Shown: positions 26,001-39,030 of the stretch, in pieces
Layout: every line of letters begins with the position of its first letter
Position numbering within the stretch: position 1 is the stretch's first letter
From: Thuidium tamariscinum
Lineage: Eukaryota > Streptophyta > Bryopsida > Hypnales > Thuidiaceae
Assembly: GCA_947034885.2 (NCBI GenBank)
Contig: OX344754.2
Coordinates: forward strand, 23,392,501 to 23,456,500
Reading direction: 5' to 3'
Length of the DNA stretch: 64,000 nucleotides
The notes under the pieces: generated by a model
Told to the model about the DNA's origin: nothing
Databases searched by the model: none
What the model saw: the letters and a program-made list of their open reading frames with translations, nothing else
Translations under genes and position numbers: made by a program

Positions 26001-26506
26001 GAGCTTGTTGAATGGTGGGCATATGTGCTTGTTGTGTTGGAGATGGTTAATAAGGCCGAGGATACACTCTTTCCGTCACTTAAAGCGTTGTAATCAATGC
26101 GTAGGAGTGCTCTTTCACTGGGAGGTCGGTATTAGAACTGCAGAGAGATCATGTTGGGTGCAAGGGCCAACCTCTCGAAGATCAAATTTGATGAATTTCT
26201 TATGCAATTTCAACGTGAGAGGTTGTCAACCAGAATTGACGGGACAGTAGGCAACCCCATGTCCATTCAAAGATCAATGGCCATTGACCCTTAGCCTAGT
26301 CATGCGTACACCACTTGCTAATTGAAGTCCAATTAAGTGCATTAATAGATGAGTCTCTGTTGGTAACAGGGATTAGGTCACTAATAGTTTCAGTACCGTA
26401 AATGGAATGTCTGACTGTTTTGGTGGTGTTGATTCCAGGCGCTGTGGGGTACCTAGGTTCGTCGTTGTTTGTGCGCCGGATATACAGGAACATCAAGTGC
26501 GACTGA
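20091..26506 (+). CDS. TM9SF / TMN nonaspanin (EMP70 family), 13 exons, 593 aa
   Basis: Multi-spanning protein of the Golgi/endosomal membranes, involved in trafficking and sorting of membrane proteins. Exons: 20091-20189, 20939-21137, 21467-21571, 21821-21838, 22019-22113, 22224-22376, 22804-22938, 23029-23195, 23739-23833, 24189-24319, 24942-25184, 25721-25994, 26439-26506; all have GT-AG borders and keep the frame (1,782 nt). Residues 1-27 form a signal peptide. The lumenal domain begins [20 protein letters not shown] and contains WFEFFMG, LPLWGFVGE and [10 protein letters not shown]. The nine-helix part starts at [20 protein letters not shown]. The protein ends [10 protein letters not shown], with the KxD-type COPI signal known in plant TMNs. 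It looks closest to Arabidopsis TMN11/TMN12, from memory. Length is normal for the family. The tandem ATGATG start was taken at the first ATG. Confidence 0.96.
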
Positions 26507-27190
26507 GTTTGAGATCCATATTTTTTCCGAAGCAACAGCTGGCCTTGGACTGCACTTGGTGTACACGCAACTGCCTGTGGGGTAGCTCCTTGGAACGTGT
26601 TTCATACAAGCTGTTGGTATCGTGCCCACTAATGACAAGGCACCTTCAAATCTCTGCAGAATGCTTGTGCTAGTGACAGTGGAGCCACTTGATGCGGTTG
26701 TGAGCATTACTTCATTTGCTTTGAGGCTTATGGAAGCCATCCCATCGCCCTTTTCAGTGCCTTATCGAGAGCTTTTGATGTGTTCGGCATGGCAGGTGGG
26801 CACTGAGAGGTAGGAGAAAGCGTAAGCAGTTTTAGGAAGCACCGCGCGAGTATGAGGGGCTGCTTAGAGCTTGTTGGATTGATATTTATTTACTTAATTA
26901 TCAAAGTTTCCCAATTTTAAGTTGCATGTATTACTGTAAATGCAAGTATGATTGATGCCATTGTACGGAGCTCTCCATTACTGAATCTTTTTTTGGCAAT
27001 TCCTAGCGCTGCTCAGTTATTGAATACGTATCTTGACTTGTGACGAACGTGGCCAATGGTTTGGGGGGCAGTTTCTAGAGTTGTGCAGGTATTAAAATAT
27101 AAAATCCACTTTTGTTCACCTCCGACATTACTTACCTCTAAAGGAAAAGGGTACTGTGGACAGAGGTTAGTGGTGCACTTATAATTTATA
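26507..27190 (+). other. 3' UTR and downstream spacer of the TM9SF gene
   Basis: The UTR probably continues to about 26.9-27.0 kb, after which the DNA becomes AT-rich. No other gene is seen. Confidence 0.4.
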
Positions 27191-27199
27191 AAAAATCTA

Positions 27200-27515
27200 G
27201 GTGTTGACAGTGTATTTCATAATAGAAATGAATTTCTAATGTGTTTTTTCCTCTTTGATTTAGTGTATTTGAGGGTCATTTCTAAGAGCCTTCAACACTA
27301 TGGAAAGCCAAGATTGATATGGACACCCTTGCACAAATCTTGAATAGAAAAATTATAATCAATTATTCTTAAAATTAGACTTTTGATGCTAAAATTAAAC
27401 TTCAAAAAAAAATTCAAAAACCTAAACTACTAGAAATAGCAAGTTGGTTAGGTTAAACTTAACTTCAAAGTTTTTCAAACACTAGATTTTGGTGCCTTGG
27501 GCATTTAGGGATTAA
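27200..27515 (+). repeat. Partial family-B repeat ending in GGGATTAA
   Basis: The stretch TTGAATAGAAAAATTATAAT ... AGAAATAGCAAGTTGGTTAG ... GGGCATTTAGGGATTAA matches the right part of the family found many times at 50-64 kb. The left end is not recognisable. Confidence 0.7.
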
Positions 27516-29090
27516 CAGGACAAAAAAATTGAAGGGATTTATTCCAAAAAAATGTAGATGTTTGAAATATAAAATACAACCGCTAGACACTTTATGAAAA
27601 CTATTGATGTATAGCAAAGATAGATACTTGAGCATAGGATGTCAATTAATTAGCATGTGTCCCCTTAAAAATCCTATTCAATGTAGAAAAAGGCAAATTA
27701 GGTGTAGAACTTAAGACCAAGGCATGCTTTTGAAAATACCTACATTCAATTTGCTAATTAAAGTAGGAACATTCATGCATTTGGTTGGTGCTTCAAGCAT
27801 TCTGGTGAGGTAATTTCACCTAATTATGTTTGAATTACAAATGGAACAATGTTCTCAATATCAAATTGCTTCATTTTGAATTAGACCTTTTGGAAAATGA
27901 AAAGATAATTTTAGATTTTTTTTAATATAATATTTTTTGTACACTATATGAATTGAAACTTTGAATTTTCAAGTGTTGAAAATAGGTATACCTAAAACTC
28001 AAGTACGCTTGAGCTCTTCAAAATAGAAGTGATGTATTCTAGGCAAGAATATATTAAGGTTGGTTTTAGAAATAAGAAATTGTATATAAGTCCTTTCCTT
28101 CTTCAAATTTGAACATATATATAGAATTGGAGGCACTATCATTTTTTTAGCTCTTGAAAGATGGAGCCTACAACCATAGAATCAATCTTAAAAGTCTCTC
28201 ACTCTATATCCTTTATTTTCTTGCTATTTATTGGAGTGAAATTTTTTGGTTATGTTTTCAAAGATGAAATCTAATGTATGATGTTTGCAATAAAAAAATT
28301 TAATTTATTTGTGAAATTTTTTAATTATCATGAATTTGTGAAGAAAAAAGTAAGAAAATTCATATCATATTCTAAAATTCTAAAATTTCAGCTCCAATAA
28401 AATATCAATCTGTAGCTTTGTCAAGGAATCCACCATTTCAACAACGTCAAACTATTAGTTCAAAGAAAATTTTCATGCCACTCCATATTTAGAAATGTAG
28501 TTACAAATCCTTCGTGTTAAGCTTCACTAAAATACTTTTTTTTTAAAGGTGCATTCTTCATTTTTATAGCCACAAGGACATTCCAGGTGTGAGGAGAGGG
28601 CTCTGATGACCTAGTTAGGAGCTAAAGCATTGGAAGCAATGAATGGGAAGTACTAGCATTTAATTACAAGTTAGTCAGTTAAAATCTAGAATTTCTGAAT
28701 CAAGTTTAAAATTTTAGGAAAAAAATCAATCATTTGAGTGGAAAAAAAGAGAACACCCTTTACTTTCTTGACACCTAGCTAAGAATATACTTTAGACAAC
28801 CAATTGATCCAAGAAAAGTAGGATTTTAGCTGGTAGAGCTATAATTTCTTCCTGGACTATGAAGACCAGTCCTTTTTTTCCAACACCGTGTCGCCAGATT
28901 GCACTATTTCAAAAAAATGTCTTTTTTTCATCAAATAAAAGTAATCTTTTTTTGCCAAAAATTTTTCACTTCTCTTTAAAATATGGATGAAGTTACCAAA
29001 TTTGGATGAAAAATTATATGAATATGATAGAAAAGTGTTTTTGATTCCAAAAGATGGATGAATGTAGAAATATAATGCTTCACCAAATTT
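27516..29090. other. AT-rich spacer upstream of the TNL gene
   Basis: No coding frame is convincing. The minus-strand open frame 28857-29306 overlaps the GC-richer start of the TNL transcript region and has no domain. The segment 28389-28483 is a decayed copy of TNL 5' sequence and is listed separately. Confidence 0.45.
28389..28483 (+). repeat. Decayed direct repeat of TNL 5' sequence
   Basis: GCTCCAATAAAATATCAATC and the bases after it (TGTAGCTTTG...TCCACC.TTTCA.CAAC) match 30225-30318 over about 95 bp. Most differences are G-to-A or C-to-T in this copy, as expected from cytosine deamination of a silent copy. Confidence 0.75.
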
Positions 29091-31055
29091 GAAGTGATCG
29101 CCATCTTGGCGCTTTCTCAAAAAGTAAAAAAAAAAGGGCTGGTGAAGACCAAGTCGAGACTTGAGACTTTCGTCGATGCTGCAGACGCGGTTCTCTCCGA
29201 ACTCCGAAGGCGCACTTCTCCATTTGTGCCTCACTCCAAATTCTCGAACTCTCCATTTCCCCAATTGCCCTCCTGCCCACGCATTGCTGAGGAGGAGCTG
29301 TGCCATTTATTTGCTGCAGAGGCACCGGCTTCGACTTAATTTAGCAAGCTACTCGTGAGAGCGTGAGCGCAGCAGTTCGTGGAGATTTCCTTGAGAAGCG
29401 CAGCTATTGGTAGCGCCCTCGCAGCCTCTGCAGCAGGTTGAGAATTGAATGCTTATCTTTCATTTGGGGACTCGGTCTGAGCATCTCTCCAGGTTCAAAC
29501 TGGAGAGCAATTTATTAGTTTCCGTTTTGGTCTCTTGTGCTCGCTCTTGTCTTGGTCGAGTTAGTGGCCTTGTACTTTGTTTCGATCTGCCGACAGACGA
29601 CCACTGTCTGCAAGAGGCTTTTCTTCTGCGCTGCTGGACTAGTCGAGCACATACGGTAAATGTGAGAGGTAGTGGATGATCAGATGGCTTTCGAAGGCTT
29701 GGGAGCTTGATGCTAGTGACAGCCATTCCAGGGGCAGAGATTGGGAAGCGCCGTTTGCTCACGTCACAACGTTGCTCTGAACTGTATGGTTTAGGGTTAA
29801 CTTGAAGCTGTGGCGAATTTGGAAGCTGTGGCGAATCGTAGTCGCTGCCGATCTGTGCTAGGGTTTGTAGGGAAGTGCCGGTATTCGTGGCTATGGCGAT
29901 GAGATGCCTTGCAACTCCGCGAAGAATTAAACTCACTCGCTAGAATGTTTGGCTTGTTGTTGACGATTACTGGTTGGGTTGGGTGTTATTGTACTTGTTT
30001 TGTATGTAATGTTTGTGGCTTTGTTATGAACCCATGTCGGTGTGTCGTATGTATTGGCGCAGTTACAGAGTCTGTTTCATCTTTCCAAATTTTGGTCAAA
30101 TTTTGGTGAAAGTAAGTTTGTCAAGCAAGAGGAGTCTTGCATTTGTGTTTGGGGAGAATTCTGGGTGAAAAATTTTCGAATAATTTTGAAGAAGCGTTTC
30201 AGATGACTGTTTCAAATTTGTCTGTAGCTCCAGTAATATCAGTCTGTAGCTTTGGTCGAGGAGTCCACCGTTTCAGCAACATCGAGCTATCAGTTCATTT
30301 CAGAATCATTTTCATGAATCTTAGAAGTCGATTTTTAAACGCCAAATGTCGCAGATGGAATTTGAATTCAATCAGCAGATTGATATGTCATGTTCATCTT
30401 GAGGTGGGATTACCTGGCTTGCTCAAGTCCGATGCAGTTTCAGAATCTGCAAGCCTCGATTTCAGGAATCCAGCATGTGTTGCGAATCCAGTGTTTGTTC
30501 AAATTCCTCAAACTGGAGAACTCCTGCCTTCGTTAGAATTTTTCAAATCAAGTAATTAATTGCAGGTCACTCAGCATTGATATAATAATTGGGTCTTGTG
30601 ATGATTTGGAGTCGTTTCCAGGCGGTTGTCCCCAAGAGTAGAGACTTACAACCTATTTTTACTAGTTCTCAAAGTGGGACAAAATGGATTGAAACTGAAA
30701 ATTGAAAATGAAAATGGTGCTTGATAATTCAAAGACATTGGTGCCGGTTTTTATATATTCAATTGGTGTGCAACATGCTAAAAATTTCAACCTTGATGGT
30801 TTCAATTAGTAGTCTCTATCATGTGTGCTTCTAATACACCTCACCTTCTAAGGGCAAATCACGGTTTAGAACAATATCTCATTTGCTATTGGCATGTTGT
30901 GAAGATAATATGAATGAATGAACTTAGGACACAATCATTGTACAGTACAACTTGAGTATTCTTTATCTATTATTATAACTATTTGAATTTATCAAAGTTC
31001 TATGCTATTATACTTATACATGTATTCTCTCCCTTATGTTTCAGGGGCTTACAAT
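29090..31055 (+). promoter_or_regulatory. Probable 5' untranslated exons and introns of the TNL gene
   Basis: A GC-richer island starts at about 29,100. A strong donor, GAAA|GTAAGT, lies at 30111/30112, and a strong acceptor, TTATGTTTCAG, ends at 31044, just 11 bases before the proposed start codon. A long leader with an intron is therefore likely. Short open frames here (for example 30137-30559, 140 codons) have no domains and fall in the proposed intron. The exact transcription start is unknown. Confidence 0.4.
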
Positions 31056-34000
31056 ATGGTGGTGGTGGTAGTTTTGAATATGATTGGAGCAATCATTTTC
31101 ATATTTGGATGGTGAGATTTTTGTAAAAATCCACTTTCTCGTTAAGACTATAAAATCCTTACAAGGATATTGTAATACCTTCAAAGTTATTGAACAAAAT
31201 TGGAGTAACTAATATCTTTGTTCTATTAAATCAAGATGTTTTTAGCCTTCCAATAGAAATTGGCATATTTGGGTAGGGGCCATTCAATCAAAAGATTGGT
31301 CTTATGAATGGGCTAATGTCTTACATTTGAAAATTTTGTCATTAGAAATGACCTTTAAAATATTGATCAAATTAGCAACTTATGAGGAAGAAATAGGTGG
31401 AATTTGGATGGGTTATTAATAGATTAAAATTTTGGTTATTACATCTTTGATTATTTCTTATTTGTAGGTTAGCCTTGTAGCATCAAAGTAAGTGGGCTTT
31501 GTCAAGTAGGTTCAAACTTCAAAGGTTGCTAAAGTTTAAAGATTTGCTTTATTCCAAAGTCACTCTAGAATGAATCTTAAACTTTTATGGGTCCTTGAGG
31601 TTTGCTATTACAAAGGTCTATCTACTAAACATGCCATTTTATTAAATTATGCTACAAACTAGGAATGATTGACAAGCAAAATTTCAAAATTTGAAGTGCT
31701 TGTTATAACCGATCATTATACTCCTTGGTGGTCATAGTATTTTGATCAAGTTTTTGCTTCATTGTTTTGTTGTTTTGTTAGGTATTTTTATCAAAGCATT
31801 TATAAAAGAATAGGTCAAGCTTCTCAAGCAATACATCATGTACGTATTCTTTTTATCATAAGAAGTTTTCAACAATGATAGTGCTTTGCTTATAACATGT
31901 AGGTAATGCAATTGTTTTAGTTTGACAAGCATTAGTAGGGATTCTCATAGTAGGATTTTCCATTTTTTGACAAAGATGTGATGCAAAATGTACTTGTAGG
32001 CATGCAATGAAGAAACAGATCACGACTTGGCAAATTCTCTAGAAAATGATACTTTGCGTAGGTGATGTGCTAAACCTTTTGAAATTTGTCTTTTCAAGGT
32101 AGTATTAGTCGTTTTAGCTTGTTTGCACTTTGATGTATGCAAGCAATATTGCTTATTCTTCATATTATAGATTTCATCATGTCATTTACTTTAGAACAAT
32201 GGCATAATATTTTCTATTCGCACTTGTTCCTTCATATTTTGAAAGATTGTTTAATGGCATAGGTGTTCAAATGAAAGTTCAAGCAATGATCCTATTTTAA
32301 AACCTGTACACAAGATCTTCATAAGCCATAGTGGAGCTCAAAAGGAGTTTGTGGAGCACCTTTGCAAGGCTTTGGAAGATCGGTGGCATTATCCTTTTTT
32401 TGATCGGCGTCATGAAAGTTTACCCAAGGGTGAAAGATTTCCAAAATTGATCATTCAAGCCGCTAAACAATGTGAAATGTTGATTGTAGTGGTCTCAAAT
32501 GAATTTTTTATGTCCAAATGGCTGATGATTGAATTGAATACTTTTGTAAAAGCTCATGGTTTAAACAATGGAGCTAAGTGCATAGATGGTGGACCAAAGA
32601 TTTTACCTCTATTTTATGGGCTTTCAATAAGTGACTTGGAGGATGAGTCCATTTCAAAAAAATGGTTTCAAAAGTGGGAGGCATTAGCAAAAGTTGATTC
32701 AAAGAACCAAATAGTAGTGAATGATTGGAAGTATGCATTGGATGTTTTGAAGTCATTCAATGGCATGGAGTACAATAAGCAAATGAAAGAGATTGTGGCT
32801 TATGAAGATGAGATTGTAGCACATGTTTGCCAATCAATTGTTCCAAATATGAAGTGGGATGATTCACATGTTCAAGGCAAATCAAGTATTTGCAAGGTAA
32901 TGCATTGAGGTACATCTATTGTAATATACTTTTAATTTTTCCTTATACTTTTGTTGATGAGATAGTAAGGTGGCATAAATTTCTTCTAAATCTCTTTCAT
33001 TAATAAGATTGTAGTTTTATAATTTGAGTGAATTTGATTGGTCGAATGAATTTCTCTAATTTTCTTTGTAAGATGTAATGAAAATTGACATTTTGAGAAT
33101 GTTGCATTGTTGTACTAGCAGGTTATCCTTTCAAAGGTTGAAGAAATTGGGGTTTCAAATAAATATCAAATCAAAGTGGTTGGTATACATGGTATCAGTG
33201 GCATTGGTAAGACTACAACTTGCAAGACATTGTCAAATGGGTTTTTGAAGAAGTATAAAGGGAGAGTGTGCCATCTTGAATTCCAAAGTGTTCTTTCAAG
33301 AGATTCCATTGTGTTGCTTCAAAAAGTGTTGAGAGACTTGACAAAGAAAAGTACAACAATGATTCAACTATTGAATGCAGGAGAGGTGAGATTTTTATTC
33401 TTTCATGAGATTGCTTCTAGATGATTTTAAATTGTGGAATAAAATTTAATTTAAGAAATCCAAATATGATGTCATTAACAATAGTTAGTGGATCCTTGTA
33501 TTTATTTTGATGTATTTTCCTATATAAGGAGTTTTATGTCAAGGTTTTGCAACATTAGAGGATATCTATTGTAAATGATATGTTCATAAATGAGTGTCAA
33601 ACATATGAGTACATGACATGGTTCTTGAGTATTAAGCTTAGAATGGTATTACTATTGAAGTAATTGTGAGTTTAGTTGAGATGGCTTACATACTATTTTT
33701 TTTACTATGAACAGTGTAAATATGCTTTGCGGACAAGTCTTTCCAAACAGAGAGTATTCTTAGCTATTGACAATGTCTCAGATGACTACGAATCAATCAA
33801 GCATGCTAAAATGTTTTTGGAACTTCCTTATCACAAGGAGAGTTTGGTGATTGTAACAACTTGTTCTAAAAGTATTCTTGAGCGCTTAGGGATAGATGGA
33901 GATGCATGTCTTGAGATGCCTGAGCTTGAAGAGGTGGATGCAATGAAATTGTTCTTGCATCATGCTACACATGGCAAACAATTTATTGAAGATGAATACA

Positions 34001-36435
34001 AGAGTCATATATTGAAGTGCATTCAAAGATGTTATTTTTCTAAAGGAGTTGGACTAGGTCACCACTATCATCCTTTAGCTTTGGAAGCTTTGGGTTTGCA
34101 ATTGTATTACCATGGAGGGACTCCTTTGGAATGGGTAAAGAATTTGCCAAGGGTTAGAACTTTTGGTTATTTGTCAAGGATAAATCCTGTCTTTGACATT
34201 TTGAGAAACAATTTCAACTTATTACCATCAAGTGAACAAAGTTTATTTATAGATGTGGGACTCTTTGACCATCTTCGTAGACAACTTTTCCATACCTCAA
34301 GTATTCAATGGCTATGTGATGTTTACAATGAAGATGAAGATGCTATTATACACCGGGTACCTCCTTTGTCTTTATCTTTTAGGAGTTTTGTGTGTTGTGT
34401 TCTACATTTTGAGTTTCAAGTCTTGTCTTCCCTTTGTAATCTTATTTGAAATTGTCTTTGATAACAAAGAATAATGAATGCTCCCATTATTCTTGATTAA
34501 AAAGATCCTCATGGACTCAATTCTTTCTCTTTTCAAGCATTTGAGATATTCATTAAAGAGGTTGGAAGTTAGAAATTGCTAATGAGTTGTGTAAGTTTCA
34601 AAAGTTGTTTAGGAGTTTACTATACTTTATGTCAAGAGAGTTAAATTGAAAGAAATGAGGTATGAAATTTAGTATTTGTTCATTTGATTTTGAATTTTGA
34701 ATTTCAACTTTTTGTGATGGATTTGAATGATGTTTCTATTGTGTAAGCAAAGTTTTTCCTATTTTCTTCAACATATCAAAATGCACCAAATTTTCTTATA
34801 GGATAGTTTCTTACTTCTACTTTATATTAATTCTTTTGAAAAAAAAATTGCATTGTCCTTGAGGATTGAAGTGAATTGATAGTTACAATGATGGGTGAAT
34901 ATTTTGTCTTATGGAATTTATTTGTGTAAGTATTGGAATGGCAGTTGGAGCACTTGAAGCGAAAAGGTTTGTTGCAAGATGTGGATTGGAGATCTGGACA
35001 AATTAGCATACACGATTTGTATTTTGAGTTTGCAAAATTTGAAGCACAAGGCTCTTTCAATGAGTCACCAAACTTAACAGAACGGAAGTGGGTGTATGTG
35101 GACAATGGCAATCTTACAAAGCTTGAAGGGACACCACAAGGTAGATGTTGGCCTAAGTTGATACGACTTGCTATTGCACAACAAACCTCTACAACACAAG
35201 AGAAACATTGCCAAATTGTTGACAGGATGGAAAGGTTGAAGGGAATTCAATGGGATTATTTTTCAAATGTTGAGGTATTACATCTCAGAGAATTGCATTG
35301 GGGACAAGGATCTTTAAATTTAGAACACTTGATGGGATTAAGGTATTTGGATTTGTATGATATTTCAGGTCTTAATAGCCTTGAAGGCTTGGGAAAATTG
35401 AAGAACCTTACATGTTTTTCATGGATATCTTTTCAACAATATTCAAGTGAGGGTACAATTACCACTCATTTTTTGGGACAACTTCCTTTGTCCCTCAAAA
35501 CATTGCACATTGAAGATAGGCATGTGGTATTAGGATTGGATCTCCTTGCCCAATGCCACAACTTGCTTAAAATAGTTGTCCGTTGTGTTGAAGCAAGTGT
35601 GTTGGATTTGAGCAATTGTAAATCACTAGAAAGTGTGTCCCTTTGGGAAATTCAGAAGTTGCATACACTATTGGGACTCAACACTTATCAACCATCCAAG
35701 CTACAATCTCTTGTTATTTACGATTGTGAAGATTTGGTTGATATTCTAGATATAGATCACCTTATTCACTTAATGCGATTACGTATTGCAAATTGTGAGA
35801 AGTTAGAGGTGCCTAGTTTGCTTGCACTAACCAAATTGCAAGTCTTGGAATTAGAATCAGGAAGAGGAGCTCAAAGTCTAGTAGTGGATGCCAAGGGTTT
35901 CATTCCATGCCAACTTCTAGAACTTTCTTGTTCATATAGCCAATCTATGAAGGGACTAAATCTCAGTGGATTCAACCATTTGGAAGTTTTGACATTGAAT
36001 TTTAGTGATGGATTGAGGTCATTGGAAGAAGTGGGAGATTTGCCTGCTTTACAATGCCTCGATCTTTCCTACTGCAAACACTTGTTGCAATTGCCAGACT
36101 TGAGTAAGTCAAGGAACCTCAAATCACTAAACCTTGAGGGATGTTTTAGTCTTGAGCTTGACGAGAAAGATATTCAAATGCTTTCAAAGTTGTTTTTGTT
36201 GCAACCGGTGCCATTTTCTAGAGAAGATGAACCATGGAAGTTCAGATTTGACTTTATTCGAAGGAAAGTCTTAATACATTCATGCAAACAAAGACATTGT
36301 GTTCCATTTTCTGGATTGCTTTGGAAAGAGCACAAGTGGGAGGAGAGAGATTTGGGTGCACCTCCACTTCAAATTGGAAAGCGTGGAACTTCAGAGGAAG
36401 GCATGATGGATAGTAGTTTAGAAGGTAAAAATTGA
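31056..36435 (+). CDS. TIR-NBS-LRR immune receptor (TNL), five coding exons, 1028 aa
   Basis: Intracellular plant immune receptor. Model: 31056-31111, 32263-32896, 33122-33385, 33715-34356, 34945-36435; all introns are GT-AG, with phase 2 then 0, 0, 0. Exon 1 encodes a hydrophobic start (MVVVVVLNMIGAIIFIFGW), a possible membrane anchor. Exon 2 is the TIR domain (IFISHSGAQKEF; YPFFDRRHESLPKG; SNEFFMSKWLMIEL). Exon 3 has the P-loop GISGIGKTT. Exon 4 has kinase-2-like VFLAIDNV, RNBS-B-like SLVIVTTCSKSIL and a GLPL-like HPLALEALG. Exon 5 opens with an MHD-like motif, ISIHDLYFEF, then about ten irregular LRRs (LRYLDLYD, LQCLDLSYCKHL). No stop or frameshift is seen. The start in exon 1 was chosen because the TIR frame has no upstream ATG and the phase fits exactly. 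Exon 1 is the least certain part. Confidence 0.88.
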
Positions 36436-38317
36436 AGGCGAGGATGGTAATTCAAAATGGCGAAGATCTAGGCACTTTTAGTGAATTCACCCAATTGAAA
36501 TGTAGACAACAATTTGAGCTTTTGGCCTACAACCATGTAGCAAGTTTTGTGGGTTGGCAAAATTTTACTAGTGTAGTAAGGTTTCAACCTCTAGTAGTAA
36601 GTCCCACCTTTTCAAGGTTAGGACTATTCAATTGCTTAAATGGATTAGTTTTTTTGGCACATAGTATAGAACATCACTATATATTAGATATATGGAAATA
36701 TGTTTTTTTGTATAAAGATTCACCAAAGGGTACAAGATCTTGGGAAACAATTGAATTCATAAGAAAAATGATGCATTGAATTGCCAAGAAATTGTTGTGA
36801 ATTCAAGAAAAAATCTACAAAGTAGAAAATCTTCCTTAGGGCTAAATAATAACAAAGTCAACAACTAATTTATAAATCTTTGCTACAAGACCAAGCCACT
36901 CCCTATACAACCATTGGTCTCCTTGAACTCAAGTTAATTACACAGACAATACTAGAATCAAAGCTAATTGAATCTTACTTCTAATTGACCATTGCTAAAT
37001 CCTCTAAATAATGATGCTTAGAAAATAATATTTTGCATAACTACACTAGTAATCAAACATACAATTTCACCTATGGAACCATGCAAGTACAATTTTCTAA
37101 GGTGGTGGCACAGAAATCCACCCTATTACAAAGCACGGTTGCTAGTATGTGAGCATAGAAAGTGTAAACCTATAAACCTAGAATTCTATACACCTATAGT
37201 ATAGCTGTCTATGTTATAGACACCTCAATGTTTATAGTGTATCTATATTCTAAGCACCTATATCATAGGTCTTTATGTTATAAATACCTTCAATGAATGT
37301 AGGATACTTAATTATAATTAGGCTCATGGCTCATAGGCTGACTTCTATGCTCATATACAAGTGTCATTGTATTACAAGGATGTTTGCCTAATAATGTGTT
37401 GCCTCTTTCATAGCTCATACATCACACTAAGAAAAGTACAAGGGTATGTCTCCATTCACTATCGCAATGTAAATCTTAGTATGAGGTAATTTCCTCTAAA
37501 ATTGACCGTTTAAAGTCTAGTCTACTATTCTCATGGGCTTACATGGATGGTAATACATTTAGCTCATTTTTTAGACAAAGTAAAATAGATGATGGTATGT
37601 AATACACATGATTTCATACTTTTGAAAATATTATTGAATCACTTATGAATTTTCAAAGATTTATATTGTAGGCACCTATTTGTGATCATAGTTCTTCTAA
37701 TATCCATTTTCTTGTAATTCATAAAGAGATATGGGAAAACCAAGGAAAATGATTGGCTCTTGCAATAAATAATTTGATCCTTGATCTACTTAATGGTTAA
37801 AAGGTTGATTTAATCCTAAAATGCCTGAACCTTTCCAAAATCTTTTTTCTTCTCAAAAAAGAACGTAGGCTTTGTGATGGAGATTTTGCCTACTTGACAA
37901 AAATCCCAAGACAGCTAACTAGGAGGTTATTTCTATGGAAAGGTCAATAAGTCTATCGTTTGTATGACTAAAGTCACAATAATTGTATGTTGGACACTTA
38001 TTTACATCGTTTTTAGTTTAGTTTTAAATAAAATAAACCCAAGGAAAATCACTAATGTTAAATTGTCACAATCCACAAACCCAATGCTATAGTATAGACC
38101 ATATGTATGGCATCACAATCCTGTCTAGTGTGTGGCTCATGTCAAATATTCTTTGTCAATTTGTCTTATGCATGCTCTAGCCACTTAATGCAAGTTTTAT
38201 ATAAATATTTATATATTTATTTATAATTTAATTCCTCTTTTTCCTCTCTCACAAGACAATTTTATCACTCTTAATTCAATTACAATTTCGTAATTTAATT
38301 TCAAATAAAAATGAAAT
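36436..38317. other. TNL 3' flank and AT-rich spacer
   Basis: An open frame of 115 codons (36432-36779) starts across the TNL stop codon; it has no recognisable domain and is probably 3' UTR. At about 37.14-37.33 kb a degenerate CTATAGTATAG-type stretch resembles 17.27-17.45 kb, an old dispersed repeat. Nothing else is seen. Confidence 0.4.
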
Positions 38318-38939
38318 TCAAATTCTTTCCTTGGCTTTATCATGTTCTGTTGTTATTGCATCACAACAACTTTGAAGTTTTCCAATATTTTTTTTCATAA
38401 CTTCAATTTTTAGTTGATAATTTTTTTTCTTGTGAATATCATCAAGGTTGATATTTTCCATTTCTTCCAATTGACTATTTAGTTCTTCATTTTGTTGAGT
38501 CACTTCCAAAATCTCAATTTTCAATTGTTCAATTTTCATTTCATGTGTAGAACATACCTTTGGAAATAACTCTTTTTCTCTTTGAATGCAATGTAAACTT
38601 TTTATTTTCAATATTTTTGAAATTTCTTTCTTCTAGCATTCTATTTTCCCAAATTTGAAAATTTTCATATTCTTCTTGCAACTTCAATTTTAAATCATTG
38701 ATAACTTCATCTCTTATTGAAATTTGATCATAACATTCTTTAACAGAATCCATAAATTGCAAACAATTTCCATGCAAATAATTTTCTCTCAATGTCTTTG
38801 GACAAAAATTCTCAAGATTTCGATCAAACGTTCTTATATAACTTTTGTTCATCATGAAAATAAAAATAAAGATTGAAATTTTGATTTTAAAAAAAAATTT
38901 ATAATAACACCTCAGTAATTGACCTTCATTTCTAATCAA
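38318..38939 (-). pseudogene. Coiled-coil gag-like ORF of an LTR retrotransposon, frameshifted
   Basis: Two minus-strand frames join near 38,600. The first holds FMDSVKECYDQISIRDEVIN and LKLKLQEEYENFQIWENRML. The second holds MKIEQLKIEILEVTQQNEEL and SQLEEMENINL. Together they read as one long coiled coil broken by a frameshift. It lies about 90 bp inside a primer-site-like word (TGGTGCCACTGCTGGGGA, minus strand, near 39,010-39,028), which resembles the TGGCGCCGTTGCCGGGGA word seen just inside many plant LTRs. A gag remnant is therefore the best guess. No protease or polymerase was found to the left, so the rest is lost or too decayed to see. Confidence 0.45.
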
Positions 38940-39030
38940 TTAATTTTTTTATTAAAATCAACCAATACATTATTATAAACATAATAATTCCTAATACCTA
39001 GTCATTTGCCTCCCCAGCAGTGGCACCAAA

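Noticed and set aside
27501..27515. TTTAGGG word as a telomere-type repeat
   Set aside because: Single copies only; each belongs to the family-B terminus GCATTTAGGGGTTAA, not to a telomeric array.
28857..29306. 149-codon minus-strand frame
   Set aside because: Covers AT-rich spacer plus the antisense of the TNL leader; no domain, and composition changes halfway.
30137..30559. 140-codon plus frame upstream of the TNL
   Set aside because: Lies between a strong donor (30111) and a strong acceptor (31044), so probably intron; no domain and no fitting splice.
36432..36779. 115-codon frame directly after the TNL stop
   Set aside because: No recognisable domain and poor start context; treated as 3' UTR.
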